Source of the DNA: Bradyrhizobium sp. CB2312
Lineage (GTDB): Bacteria; Pseudomonadota; Alphaproteobacteria; Rhizobiales; Xanthobacteraceae
NCBI RefSeq assembly: GCF_029714425.1
Contig: NZ_CP121668.1
Span: forward strand, 6,841,501-6,905,500
Direction of reading: 5' to 3'
Length of the DNA stretch: 64,000 bases
Made by a program: the position numbers and the translations under genes. Below are positions 25,981 through 35,066 of the stretch, piece after piece; position 1 is the stretch's first letter; each line of letters begins with the position of its first letter. The notes beneath the pieces are model-generated. The model had not been told where the DNA came from, did not search any database, and was given only the letters and a program-made list of their open reading frames with translations.

Positions 25981-28911
25981 ATGCGGGCTGCCACGGAGAC
26001 ACGGCAACGGGGCACACGCCGGCAGGAACTCACCTACTGCTTCGGTCCGTTTCGACTGGTTCCCAGCCGACAGCTCCTCCTGCTCGACGGGCGCCCCGTC
26101 AAACTGGGCGGACGCGCATTCGAGCTCTTGCAGCTGCTGGTGCAGCGCTGCGGCGAGCTGGTCAGCAAGAATGAGCTGATGGCGGCGGCCTGGCCGGGCA
26201 CCTTCCTCCACGACAGCAATCTCAAGGTCAACATGTGGAGCTTGCGGCGTTCGCTGGGAGATACCCAGATCGAGCCCGCCTACATCGCGACCGTGGCGCG
26301 CCGCGGGTACAAGTTCATCGCCGACGTCCAAGCCAGCATCGGCGAGATCGAGGACGATCCGGGGCTGGCCGATCCCCTCCCCTTGCCCAATCCGCCATTG
26401 TTGCGCGACATCGTTGGCCGTGAAACGGAGATCGTCGAAATCGCCGACCTGTTGGCCGACAACAGGCACGTGACCCTTGCTGGCGCAGGCGGGATCGGCA
26501 AGACAACCGTGGCCGTCGCGGCCGCACGGACCTACGCGCCACACTGCCGGGACGGCATCTGCTTCGTCGACCTCGCGACAATTTCCGATCCGACGCTGTT
26601 CGGCGCGGCGCTGGTGACGGCACTGGGCATCAGAGGCAATACCGACAATGGCCTGGCGGCGGCCCTCGATTATCTGAGGCCGCGGCAGATGCTGCTCATC
26701 CTGGACAATTGCGAGCATGTGCTGCCCGCTGCCACGATCTTTGCCGCCAAGTTCCTGACGGACACCTCGCCGTCCAGGCTGCTCGCGACCAGCCGCGAGC
26801 CGCTCGGCACCGCCACCGAGCATGTCGTGCGGCTTGGTTCCCTGGCCTCACCGAAATCCGGCCTTGCCCTGACCGTCGATGAGGCCCTGAGATTCCCGGC
26901 GGTGCAGCTGTTCGTCCGCCGCGCCGCCGAATGGTCGGACTATCAGTTCGCTGATGACGATTGCGAGGACGTCGCCTCGATCTGCCAATCGCTCGACGGC
27001 CTTCCGCTGGCGATCGAACTGGCGGCGGCCCAGATCGGCAGGTTCAATCCTCGCGAATTGGTGGCGCTGCTCGATCAAAAGCTGGGTTTCCGCGCCCCCA
27101 GCGCCGACGGTACGCCGCCGCGTCATGAAACCCTGATGACGACGATTGACTGGAGCTTCCGTCTGCTGTCGCAGAAGGAAGCGAGACTGTTTTGCCTGCT
27201 GTCGGTGTTCAGTGACGCCTTTGACGCCGAGGACGCGGTTTTCGTCGCCGAGGCCGCGGGGCTCATCCCGATCGACGTCGTCACCGGCCTTGGCAGTCTC
27301 GTCGCCAAATCGCTGTTGAGCGCGCAGACGCGGGGCGCGAGCCTGCGCTATCGGCTGCTCGACAGCACACGGCGGTATGCCGCCGAGCGGCGCAAGGGCG
27401 ATCCGGCCTGCGACCAGGCGCTGCGCCGCCATGCACAATGCGTCCTCGCGCTGTTCGAACGGTCCGAGGAGGAGTGGAACTGGCGCGAGCCGGCTGATTG
27501 GACCCAGCGCTATCTCGGCCGCATCGCCGACTTGCGAGCTGCGCTGTCATGGGCATTTGGCGAACAAGGCGATGCCGCCCTCGGAATCAGGCTCACGGTT
27601 GCGGCGATCACCTTGTGGTCGGAAACCTCCATCCTGTCGGAAGCGCAGGCACGGTTGGAGGACGCGCTCGCGTTGGCCAAGACGGTCGCGTGCGACGATC
27701 TGCCAAAGGCAAAGCTCGCCTGCGCCCTTGGATGGAGCCTGTTCTACGCGCGTAAAATGTCGAATGAGAACGAGGTTGCCTGGCTCGACGCCATCGCCTT
27801 TGCGCGGCGGGCCGGCAACATCGAATATCAGCAGCGCGCGCTGGTGGGTTTTTCCTTTTATCTGTTGCAGATCGGCCAGATCCCGCGCGCCATAACCCAT
27901 CTCGAGGAGGCCACCGCGCTCGCCGACCGCGCCCGCGATTTGACGGCAACATCCGAAGCGGATCGGGCCTTGGCCTGGGCCCGCGCCTTTGCCGGCGAGT
28001 TGAGCAAGAGCCGCCCGGTTCTGGATCGTCTTGCGGCAACCTATTCGCTGGCCGAGGGCCGTTCGCGCAAGGATGCGAACGAGGTCTACCGGTTCATCAC
28101 CGTCCGCTTCAACCTGCCCTTCGTGGCGTGGATGCAAGGGCAACCCGACTATGCGGCAAGGCTAGCCCGCGACGCGGTCGACGCCGCGGACCGCGGCGGC
28201 CATTGGGTGTCGCAGTCGAACGCGCTGGGGCTTGCCGCGCTGCCTGTCGCCCTCGAAACCGGCAATCTGGATGCGCTCGAGGGCTTCACGATGCGGCTGC
28301 GTCGCAACCTGGAACGTGAGCGCATCTCGCGCTGGGTCCCGGTCGAGCGCTATTTCTCCGCCTGCCTTCGCGACTTGCGTGGCGATCCGCGCGCGGTGGA
28401 GGACATTCGCGCCGCAATCGACGAACTGATCGAATCTCGCTTCCTGATGCGGATCGGCAGCTATCTCGCGGTTCTCGCCCGCGCCTATCTGCGGCAGGGG
28501 CGGATCGCGGAGGCGTGCAAGGTCATCACGCGGGCGATCGACCATCAGGAACGTCAGGGCGAGCGCTGGTGCCGGTCGGAACTTCAACGAGTCGAAGCAG
28601 CGGTCCTTCTCCACGCCGGCGAGCCGCTGCGCGCCGAGCAGCGGCTACAGCAGGCACTCGCCGAAGCGCGCGCCATCGGCGCGATGACCTTCGCGTTGCG
28701 CATCTCCACAGACCTGGCCGCGCACTGGATTGCGACCGGCCGCAGGCCCAAGGCTGTTCGCCTGCTCGCCCCGATTTATGATGAGTTCACCGAGGGCTTC
28801 GAGACGCCGGATCTAGTGGCTGCTTCGCGCCTGCTGCAGCGCATGCGGTCGACGCCGGGCGGCTGCGGCCATTATCGCCAGCCGGGGCCGATGCACGCTC
28901 GCGGTGCATAG
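25981..28911 (+). CDS. Winged-helix transcriptional regulator fused to a large ATPase/TPR region
   Basis: A 976-residue STAND-type regulator. An OmpR/PhoB-type DNA-binding domain covers about 20-115 (FGPFRLVPSRQLLLLDGRPV, SNLKVNMWSLRRSLGD, ARRGYKF). An NTPase domain follows with P-loop GAGGIGKTT at 168-176, Walker B MLLILDNCEHVLP at about 238-250 and sensor segment RLLATSREPLG. The C-terminal 450 residues are helical and TPR-like. Such proteins act as ATP-dependent switches for neighbouring genes. No strong ribosome binding site precedes ATG 25981, so the start is uncertain. Confidence 0.88.
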   Translation: MRAATETRQRGTRRQELTYCFGPFRLVPSRQLLLLDGRPVKLGGRAFELLQLLVQRCGELVSKNELMAAAWPGTFLHDSNLKVNMWSLRRSLGDTQIEPAYIATVARRGYKFIADVQASIGEIEDDPGLADPLPLPNPPLLRDIVGRETEIVEIADLLADNRHVTLAGAGGIGKTTVAVAAARTYAPHCRDGICFVDLATISDPTLFGAALVTALGIRGNTDNGLAAALDYLRPRQMLLILDNCEHVLPAATIFAAKFLTDTSPSRLLATSREPLGTATEHVVRLGSLASPKSGLALTVDEALRFPAVQLFVRRAAEWSDYQFADDDCEDVASICQSLDGLPLAIELAAAQIGRFNPRELVALLDQKLGFRAPSADGTPPRHETLMTTIDWSFRLLSQKEARLFCLLSVFSDAFDAEDAVFVAEAAGLIPIDVVTGLGSLVAKSLLSAQTRGASLRYRLLDSTRRYAAERRKGDPACDQALRRHAQCVLALFERSEEEWNWREPADWTQRYLGRIADLRAALSWAFGEQGDAALGIRLTVAAITLWSETSILSEAQARLEDALALAKTVACDDLPKAKLACALGWSLFYARKMSNENEVAWLDAIAFARRAGNIEYQQRALVGFSFYLLQIGQIPRAITHLEEATALADRARDLTATSEADRALAWARAFAGELSKSRPVLDRLAATYSLAEGRSRKDANEVYRFITVRFNLPFVAWMQGQPDYAARLARDAVDAADRGGHWVSQSNALGLAALPVALETGNLDALEGFTMRLRRNLERERISRWVPVERYFSACLRDLRGDPRAVEDIRAAIDELIESRFLMRIGSYLAVLARAYLRQGRIAEACKVITRAIDHQERQGERWCRSELQRVEAAVLLHAGEPLRAEQRLQQALAEARAIGAMTFALRISTDLAAHWIATGRRPKAVRLLAPIYDEFTEGFETPDLVAASRLLQRMRSTPGGCGHYRQPGPMHARGA

Positions 28912-29020
28912 CTGGCCTACCGCCGCGTTCACCGCGCGCGCTTTACCCTTCCCGCATTTCCTGATCCTCTCTCTTCAACTAGCCGGGACCAACCGGCCTC
29001 GCCAGGGAGAGAGAGACGCC

Positions 29021-30655
29021 ATGAAGCTCGGCACCGCCATTGCGGAAATCATGAGGCGCGAGGGGATCGAGATCCTCTGCGGCTATCCCGTCAATCATCT
29101 GATCGAGCACGCGGCCAAGGCCGAGATCCGCCCGGTGATGGTGCGGCAGGAGCGCGTCGGCATCCACATGGCGGATGCGATCTCGCGCCTGACGTCGGGA
29201 CGCACGATCGGCGCGTTCTGCATGCAGCATGGACCAGGCGCGGAGAATGCGATGGGCGGCGTCGCGCAGTGCTTCGGCGAGTCCGTGCCCGTGCTGGTGT
29301 TGCCGATGGGCTATCAGCGCCGGCTCTCGCATATCGAGCCGAACTTCAATTCCAGCGAGGCGATGAAGCCGTTCGCAAAATCCTCGGAGCCGATCATCCT
29401 GGCCACGGAGGTAGGCAACATCTTTCGCCGCGCCTTCACGAAACTGAAGAACGGCCGCGGCGGCCCTGTGATCGTCGAGATTCCCTCCGACATGTGGAAC
29501 GAGGAGGTGCCGGAGCCGCTGAACTACACGCCGGTACTGCGCACCCGCTACGGCGCCGATCCTGTGCATGTGAAGGAGGCAGCAAGCCTGCTCGTGAATG
29601 CAAGACGGCCGGTGATCTATGCCGGCCAGGGCGTGCATTACGCGCAGGCCTGGCCGCAGCTGAAACGACTCGCCGAGCGGCTCGCCATTCCCGTCACCAC
29701 CAGCTTGGGTGGCAAATCGGCGTTCCCGGAGACCCATCCGCTCTCGCTCGGCTCCGGCGGCCTCGCCGTGCCGCGCGCGGTCCCGAAATTCCTCGCCGAG
29801 GCCGACGTCATCTTCGGCATCGGCTGCTCCTTCACCGAGACCAATTTCGGCATCGCGATGCCGAAGGGCAAGACCATCATCCATTCGACGCTCGATCCGA
29901 ACCATCTCAACAAGGATGTCGAGGCTCAAATCGGCCTCGTCGGCGATGCCGGGCTCGTGCTCGATGCGCTGCTGGAGGAGATCGGCATGACCGTCACCGC
30001 TGATCGCGATGCCTCAACCGTCGCGACCGAGATCGCCGCCTCGCACAAGGAATGGCTGGCGAAATGGATGCCGAAACTGACCAGCAATGACGCGCCGCTC
30101 AGCCCCTATCGCGTGCTGTGGGACCTGCAACACACCGTCGACGTCAACAACACCATCATCACCCATGATGCCGGCAGCCCGCGCGACCAGCTCTCGCCGT
30201 TCTGGAGATCGGTCGAGCCCCTCACCTATCTCGGCTGGGGCAAGACGACCCAGCTCGGTTATGGCCTGGGTCTCGCGATGGGCGCCAAACTGGCAAAGCC
30301 CGACAAGCTCTGCATCAATGTCTGGGGTGACGCGGCCATCGGCTTCACCGGCATGGATTTCGAGACCGCGGTGCGCGAGCGCATCCCGATCATGTCGATC
30401 CTGCTGAATAATTTCTCGATGGCGATCGAACTGAAGGTGATGCCGGTCTCGACCGAGAAATATCGCTCGACCGACATCTCCGGCGACTACGCCGCGATGG
30501 CGCGCGCCTTCGGCGGCTATGGCGAGCGGGTAACGAAGCCCGAGGACATCATCCCCGCGATCAAGCGCGGCATCCAGAAGACGCAGGAGGGCATCCCCGT
30601 GCTGCTGGAGTTCATCACCAGCAAGGAGACCGAGGTGTCGCGGCCGGGTACGTGA
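29021..30655 (+). CDS. Thiamine diphosphate-requiring enzyme, acetolactate synthase-like
   Basis: A 544-residue ThDP enzyme starting at ATG 29021, with GGGAGAGAGA upstream. The N-terminal pyrimidine-binding domain has the conserved Glu44 (MVRQERVGIHMADA) and GPGAENAMGG. The central domain is Rossmann-like (PVIYAGQGVHYAQAW). The C-terminal domain has the ThDP/metal motif starting GDAAIGFTGMDF and ending in ILLNNFSM. The family includes acetolactate synthase, oxalyl-CoA decarboxylase and benzoylformate decarboxylase; the substrate cannot be chosen from sequence alone. Confidence 0.9.
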   Translation: MKLGTAIAEIMRREGIEILCGYPVNHLIEHAAKAEIRPVMVRQERVGIHMADAISRLTSGRTIGAFCMQHGPGAENAMGGVAQCFGESVPVLVLPMGYQRRLSHIEPNFNSSEAMKPFAKSSEPIILATEVGNIFRRAFTKLKNGRGGPVIVEIPSDMWNEEVPEPLNYTPVLRTRYGADPVHVKEAASLLVNARRPVIYAGQGVHYAQAWPQLKRLAERLAIPVTTSLGGKSAFPETHPLSLGSGGLAVPRAVPKFLAEADVIFGIGCSFTETNFGIAMPKGKTIIHSTLDPNHLNKDVEAQIGLVGDAGLVLDALLEEIGMTVTADRDASTVATEIAASHKEWLAKWMPKLTSNDAPLSPYRVLWDLQHTVDVNNTIITHDAGSPRDQLSPFWRSVEPLTYLGWGKTTQLGYGLGLAMGAKLAKPDKLCINVWGDAAIGFTGMDFETAVRERIPIMSILLNNFSMAIELKVMPVSTEKYRSTDISGDYAAMARAFGGYGERVTKPEDIIPAIKRGIQKTQEGIPVLLEFITSKETEVSRPGT

Positions 30656-30749
30656 GGCCGGGTCTCACTGCGGGCGCTGGCTCCGGCCGCAGAAGATGTG
30701 ATAATCCGCCTTGGTGCCGCGCGGGCCGCGGCATCAGGCCGGATTGCGA

Positions 30750-33233
30750 ATGACCAACCCTTCCAACGATGTCGCCGATGCGCTCGCTGCCGAGAACGCC
30801 CGGCTGCGCAGCGAGCTTGCGAGCGCGCGCGACCGCCAGAGCGCCAGCGCCGAGATACTGCGCACCATCGCGGCCTCGCCTTCCGACGCCCGGCCGGTGT
30901 TCGAGGCGATCGCATCCAGCTCGAAACGCCTGCTCGGCGGCTTCTCCGCCACCGTGCTCCAATTCATCGGCGATGAGCTGCATCTCGTCGCCTATACGCC
31001 GACGAGCCCGGAGGCAGACGCGGGGCTGAAGGCCTCCTTCCCGCGGAAGATCACCGAGTTTCCGACCTTCGAGCTGGTGCGCGACGGCGAGACGATCCAG
31101 TTTCCCGACAGCGAAGCCGATGACGTCCCGCAGCTCAACCGCGATCTCGCGCGGCTGCGTGGCTTCCGCAGCGTGCTTTTCATGCCGCTGATGAACCGCG
31201 GCGCACCGGTCGGCATGATCAGCGTCACCCGCGCCGAGGTCGGCGCGTTCGCGCCCGACCTCGTGCAACTGCTCCAGACCTTCGCCGACCAGGCCGTGAT
31301 CGCGATCGAGAATGCGCGGCTGTTCAACGAGACGCAGCAGACGCTGGAGCGGCAGACCGCCACGGCGGACATCTTGAAGGTGATGGCCGCCTCGCCCTCC
31401 GACGTGCAGCCGATATTCGACGCCATCGCCGCCAATGCCAACCGCCTGATCGGCGGCTTCTCCACCGCGGTGCTGCGCTATATCGACGGCGCCGCGCATC
31501 TTGCCGCCTTCACGCCGACCGATCCGGCCGGCGACCGCGTGCTCCAGGCGTCCTTTCCGGTGGCGTTCGCGCAGTTTCCGCCCTACCCGCTCGTGGCGGG
31601 CGGCAGCGCGGCGCAGCTACCCGACACCGAGCTCGAGCCGGCCGCACGCGACATCGCGCGGGCGCGCGGCTATCGCAGCATGCTGTTCACGCCACTGATG
31701 AGCGAGGGCGAGGCGATCGGCGTCATCATCGCCACGCGCCGCGCGACCGGGACGTTCGATGATCATCATGTCAGGTTGCTCCAGACCTTCGCAGACCAGG
31801 CTGTGATCGCGATCAAGAATGTCAGCCTCTTCAATGCCACCAGGGAAGCGCTGGAACGGCAGACCGCGACCGCCGACATCCTCAAGGTGATCGCGGCCTC
31901 GCCGGCCGACGTCACGCCGGTGTTCCAGGCCATCTCCGACAGCGCCAAGGCGCTGGTCGGCGGGCATTCCACCGCCGTCACGCGCGTCATCGGCGGCATG
32001 CTGCATCTGGCCGCCTTCAGCACCGACAACGAGGCCGGCAACCAGGAATTGCTCAGCTCGTTTCCGGCGCCGCTGACCGCGTCGGGCATTCACAGCCGGG
32101 TGGCAGCGCGCGGCGAATACGCGTTCCGCAGCGACATGCAGAACGAGCCCGATCTCACGGAGGCCATGAAGGAACTGGCGCGGACGCGAGGCTATCGCAG
32201 CATTCTCGTGGTGCCGATGCTGCGCGACGGCGTTGCGATCGGAACCATCGGCGTGACGCGGCCTGAGGCCGGCCATTTTCCGGAGAAGGCGATCAACCTG
32301 CTCAAGACTTTCGCCGACCAGGCCGTGATCGCGATCGAGAACACCCGCCTGTTCAACGAGGTGCAGGACCGCACACAGGAGCTCGGCAAATCGCTTAACG
32401 ATCTGCGCGCCGCGCAGGACCGGCTGATCCAGACCGAGAAGCTCGCCTCGCTCGGCCAGCTCACCGCCGGCATCGCGCACGAGATCAAGAACCCGCTCAA
32501 CTTCGTCAACAATTTTGCATCGCTCTCGTCCGAGTTGACCGACGAGCTCAACGAGGTGCTGGCACCGGTCCCGCTCGCCGACGATGTCCGCAACGAGATT
32601 GACGAGCTGACCGGGCTCTTGAAGGACAACCTGCAAAAGGTCGTGCAGCACGGACGGCGCGCCGATTCCATCGTCAAGAACATGCTGCTGCATTCGCGCG
32701 AGGGCGGCGGCGAGCACCGCTTGAGCGACATCAACGCGCTGGTCGAGGAGAGCCTCGATCTCGCCTATCACGGCGCGCGCGCCGAGAAGCCGCAGTTCGA
32801 CGTGACGGTGAAACGCGAGCTCGATCCGGCGGCCGGCTCCGCCGACGTCTTCCCGCAGGAGATCACGCGGGTGCTTTTGAACCTGGTCTCGAACGGATTT
32901 TACGCGGTGACGAGGCGCAAGGCGGACAACCGCGCCGCCGGTTACGAGCCGGTGGTGACTGCGAGCACCCGCGACCGCGGCGACCGCATCGAGATCCGCA
33001 TCCGCGACAACGGCATCGGCATCCCCGACGAGGTGAAGGCGAAGATGTTCAATCCGTTCTTCACCACCAAGCCGGCCGGCGAAGGCACCGGCCTCGGGCT
33101 GTCGATGAGCCACGACATCGTGGTGAAGCAGCATGGCGGCACGATCGACGTCGCCACCGAGCCGGGCCATTTCACGGAATTCACGATCCTGCTGCCGCGC
33201 AAGAGCAGCTTCCCGGACACGAACAGAGGTTAG
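30750..33233 (+). CDS. Histidine kinase with three tandem GAF domains
   Basis: An 827-residue soluble kinase. A short coiled coil (about 8-35) is followed by three GAF modules of about 170 residues, each opening with a variant of ADILKVxAASPxDV and closing with LLQTFADQAVIAIENxRLFNE. The kinase core has the H-box GIAHEIKNPLNFVNNF (His about 577), N-box NLVSNGFYAV and G-boxes DNGIGIP and GTGLGLSMSHDIV. No membrane segment is seen, so it likely senses a cytoplasmic signal. No response regulator gene is next to it. ATG 30750 fits the domain start better than an upstream in-frame codon. Confidence 0.92.
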   Translation: MTNPSNDVADALAAENARLRSELASARDRQSASAEILRTIAASPSDARPVFEAIASSSKRLLGGFSATVLQFIGDELHLVAYTPTSPEADAGLKASFPRKITEFPTFELVRDGETIQFPDSEADDVPQLNRDLARLRGFRSVLFMPLMNRGAPVGMISVTRAEVGAFAPDLVQLLQTFADQAVIAIENARLFNETQQTLERQTATADILKVMAASPSDVQPIFDAIAANANRLIGGFSTAVLRYIDGAAHLAAFTPTDPAGDRVLQASFPVAFAQFPPYPLVAGGSAAQLPDTELEPAARDIARARGYRSMLFTPLMSEGEAIGVIIATRRATGTFDDHHVRLLQTFADQAVIAIKNVSLFNATREALERQTATADILKVIAASPADVTPVFQAISDSAKALVGGHSTAVTRVIGGMLHLAAFSTDNEAGNQELLSSFPAPLTASGIHSRVAARGEYAFRSDMQNEPDLTEAMKELARTRGYRSILVVPMLRDGVAIGTIGVTRPEAGHFPEKAINLLKTFADQAVIAIENTRLFNEVQDRTQELGKSLNDLRAAQDRLIQTEKLASLGQLTAGIAHEIKNPLNFVNNFASLSSELTDELNEVLAPVPLADDVRNEIDELTGLLKDNLQKVVQHGRRADSIVKNMLLHSREGGGEHRLSDINALVEESLDLAYHGARAEKPQFDVTVKRELDPAAGSADVFPQEITRVLLNLVSNGFYAVTRRKADNRAAGYEPVVTASTRDRGDRIEIRIRDNGIGIPDEVKAKMFNPFFTTKPAGEGTGLGLSMSHDIVVKQHGGTIDVATEPGHFTEFTILLPRKSSFPDTNRG

Positions 33234-33254
33234 CGGCGATCGGAAGGGGCCTTC

Positions 33255-34961
33255 ATGACTCTGGCGCGGCTCATTCGGCGACAATTGCTCTCGCTATCCG
33301 GCGTCGGGCTCATGCTGGGTGCGTTGTTCTTCGCGGCCGCGCTGACGCCGACGCTGGTGCCGCGCAGCTATCTCACGCAAGGCGCCCTTGCCGGCGGCTG
33401 CTTTGCGATCGGCTACCTCGCCGGCAACCTCTGGCGCTGGCTGTGGCACTATCTCGAGCTGCCCGAACCTTCGCCGCACCTGAGGTCAGGCGCCAATGCG
33501 CTGGTAGCGACCGGCTGCCTGATCGTCGTCGTCATCTATCTGTGGCGTGCCGCCGAATGGCAGAACTCGATCCGCACCGTGATGAAGATGCCGCCGGTCG
33601 AGACCGCGCATCCGCTCAAGGTCTGCGCCGTGGCGCTGATCACGTTCGTGGTGCTGCTGGTGCTGGGGCGGCTGTTCGCGCTTGTCGCTCGCGTCCTCGC
33701 CGCGCGCACGGAGCGCGTCATCCCCCGGAAGGTCGCCAACGTCATCGGCGTGCTCGTCGCAGGCCTGCTGTTCTGGTTGATCGCCAACAATGTCCTGATC
33801 CGAACGGCGTTCAACGCGCTCGATTCATCCTTCCGCGAGTTCGACGCCTTGTTCGAGCCCGAGCGGCCACAGCCGACCGATCCTGATCGAACGGGAGGTG
33901 CGGCATCGCTGGTGAAATGGAAAGAGCTCGGACGCACGGGGCGACGCTTCATCGCTTCGGGCCCGCGCGCGGCCGACATCAGCGCCGCCACGGGACAGGC
34001 CGCGCAGGAGCCCGTGCGGGTTTATGTCGGTCTCGGCGGCGCCGGCACGGCGCAAGCACGCGCCCGGCTTGCGCTCGACGAGCTCAAGCGGCAGCACGGT
34101 TTTGACCGCGCCGTTCTCGTCGTCATCACGCCGACCGGCACCGGCTGGATCGATCCGTCGGCGATGGACACGGTCGAATATCTCCACCATGGCAATGTCG
34201 CCAGCGTCGCCATGCAGTATTCCTATCTCAATAGCCCGCTGTCGCTGCTGTTTCAGCCCGAATACGGCGCGGAGGCCGCGCGCGCTCTGTTTGCGGAAAT
34301 CTACGGCTACTGGACGACACTGCCGAAAGACAAGCGGCCGAAGCTGTATCTGCACGGGCTCAGCCTCGGCGCCCTCAACTCGGAGAGATCCGCCGAGCTG
34401 TTCGAGACGATCGGTGATCCCATCGCCGGCGCGCTGTGGAGCGGTCCACCGTTCGAGAGCCGCATCTGGCGCTCGGTCACCGCAAACCGCAACCCTGGCT
34501 CGCCGGCGTGGCTCCCGGAATTCCGCGACAGCCGCATCGTGCGCTTCATGAACCAGAACGGGCCCACGGTGCCGCCGGATACGCCCTGGGGAGCGATGCG
34601 CATCGTCTACCTGCAATATGCCAGCGACGCGATCACGTTCTTCGCCTACCGCGATGCCTTTCGGGCCCCGGCCTGGATGAGCGCGCCGCGCGGGCCGGAC
34701 GTCTCACCGGAGCTGCGATGGTATCCGATCGTGACGATGCTGCAGCTTGCCCTCGACATGGCGGTCGCAACCAATACGCCGATGGGATTTGGCCATGTCT
34801 ATGCGCCCGAGCATTACGTCGATGCCTGGGTCGCGGTCACGGATGTCCATGATTGGTCCGCCGATGCGCTGGCACGGCTCAAGAGCCATCTTGCGGCAAG
34901 AGCACGGCAGGCCGCCGCGGGCAGTTCGGACGAAGACCCCTATGCCGATCGCGGCGGCTAA
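33255..34961 (+). CDS. Membrane alpha/beta-hydrolase family protein (DUF with N-terminal membrane domain)
   Basis: A 568-residue protein. The N-terminal third has four to five membrane helices (LSGVGLMLGALFFAAALTPT, ALVATGCLIVVVIYLW, VCAVALITFVVLLVLGRLFA, VIGVLVAGLLFWLI). The rest is an alpha/beta-hydrolase-like domain with RVYVGLGGAGTAQAR, VVITPTGTGWIDPSAMD, a nucleophile-elbow-like LHGLSLGALNSE and GHVYAPEHYVDAW near the end. It matches what I know as the Abhydrolase_9 family. Function unknown. It lies 21 bases after the GAF kinase gene; its TAA stop lies in a palindromic repeat. Confidence 0.82.
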   Translation: MTLARLIRRQLLSLSGVGLMLGALFFAAALTPTLVPRSYLTQGALAGGCFAIGYLAGNLWRWLWHYLELPEPSPHLRSGANALVATGCLIVVVIYLWRAAEWQNSIRTVMKMPPVETAHPLKVCAVALITFVVLLVLGRLFALVARVLAARTERVIPRKVANVIGVLVAGLLFWLIANNVLIRTAFNALDSSFREFDALFEPERPQPTDPDRTGGAASLVKWKELGRTGRRFIASGPRAADISAATGQAAQEPVRVYVGLGGAGTAQARARLALDELKRQHGFDRAVLVVITPTGTGWIDPSAMDTVEYLHHGNVASVAMQYSYLNSPLSLLFQPEYGAEAARALFAEIYGYWTTLPKDKRPKLYLHGLSLGALNSERSAELFETIGDPIAGALWSGPPFESRIWRSVTANRNPGSPAWLPEFRDSRIVRFMNQNGPTVPPDTPWGAMRIVYLQYASDAITFFAYRDAFRAPAWMSAPRGPDVSPELRWYPIVTMLQLALDMAVATNTPMGFGHVYAPEHYVDAWVAVTDVHDWSADALARLKSHLAARARQAAAGSSDEDPYADRGG

Positions 34962-35063
34962 AGCATGATCCGGAAAAGTGCGAAGCGGTTTTCCGGAAAG
35001 ATCATGCGCAAACAACAGCCTAAAGCGCGATGACGATTCATCCAAATCTCATCGCGCTTTAGG
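34959..35063. repeat. Palindromic intergenic repeat, family A, copy 1
   Basis: Two hairpins in tandem: GCATGATC and GATCATGC arms around CGGAAAA/TTTTCCG, then AAAGCGCGATGA paired with TCATCGCGCTTT. About 90% identical, in inverted orientation, to 54011-54115. It fills the gap between two convergent genes and supplies the TAA of the hydrolase gene at 34959. Such elements are abundant in Bradyrhizobium intergenic regions as far as I recall. Confidence 0.85.
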
Positions 35064-35066
35064 TCC

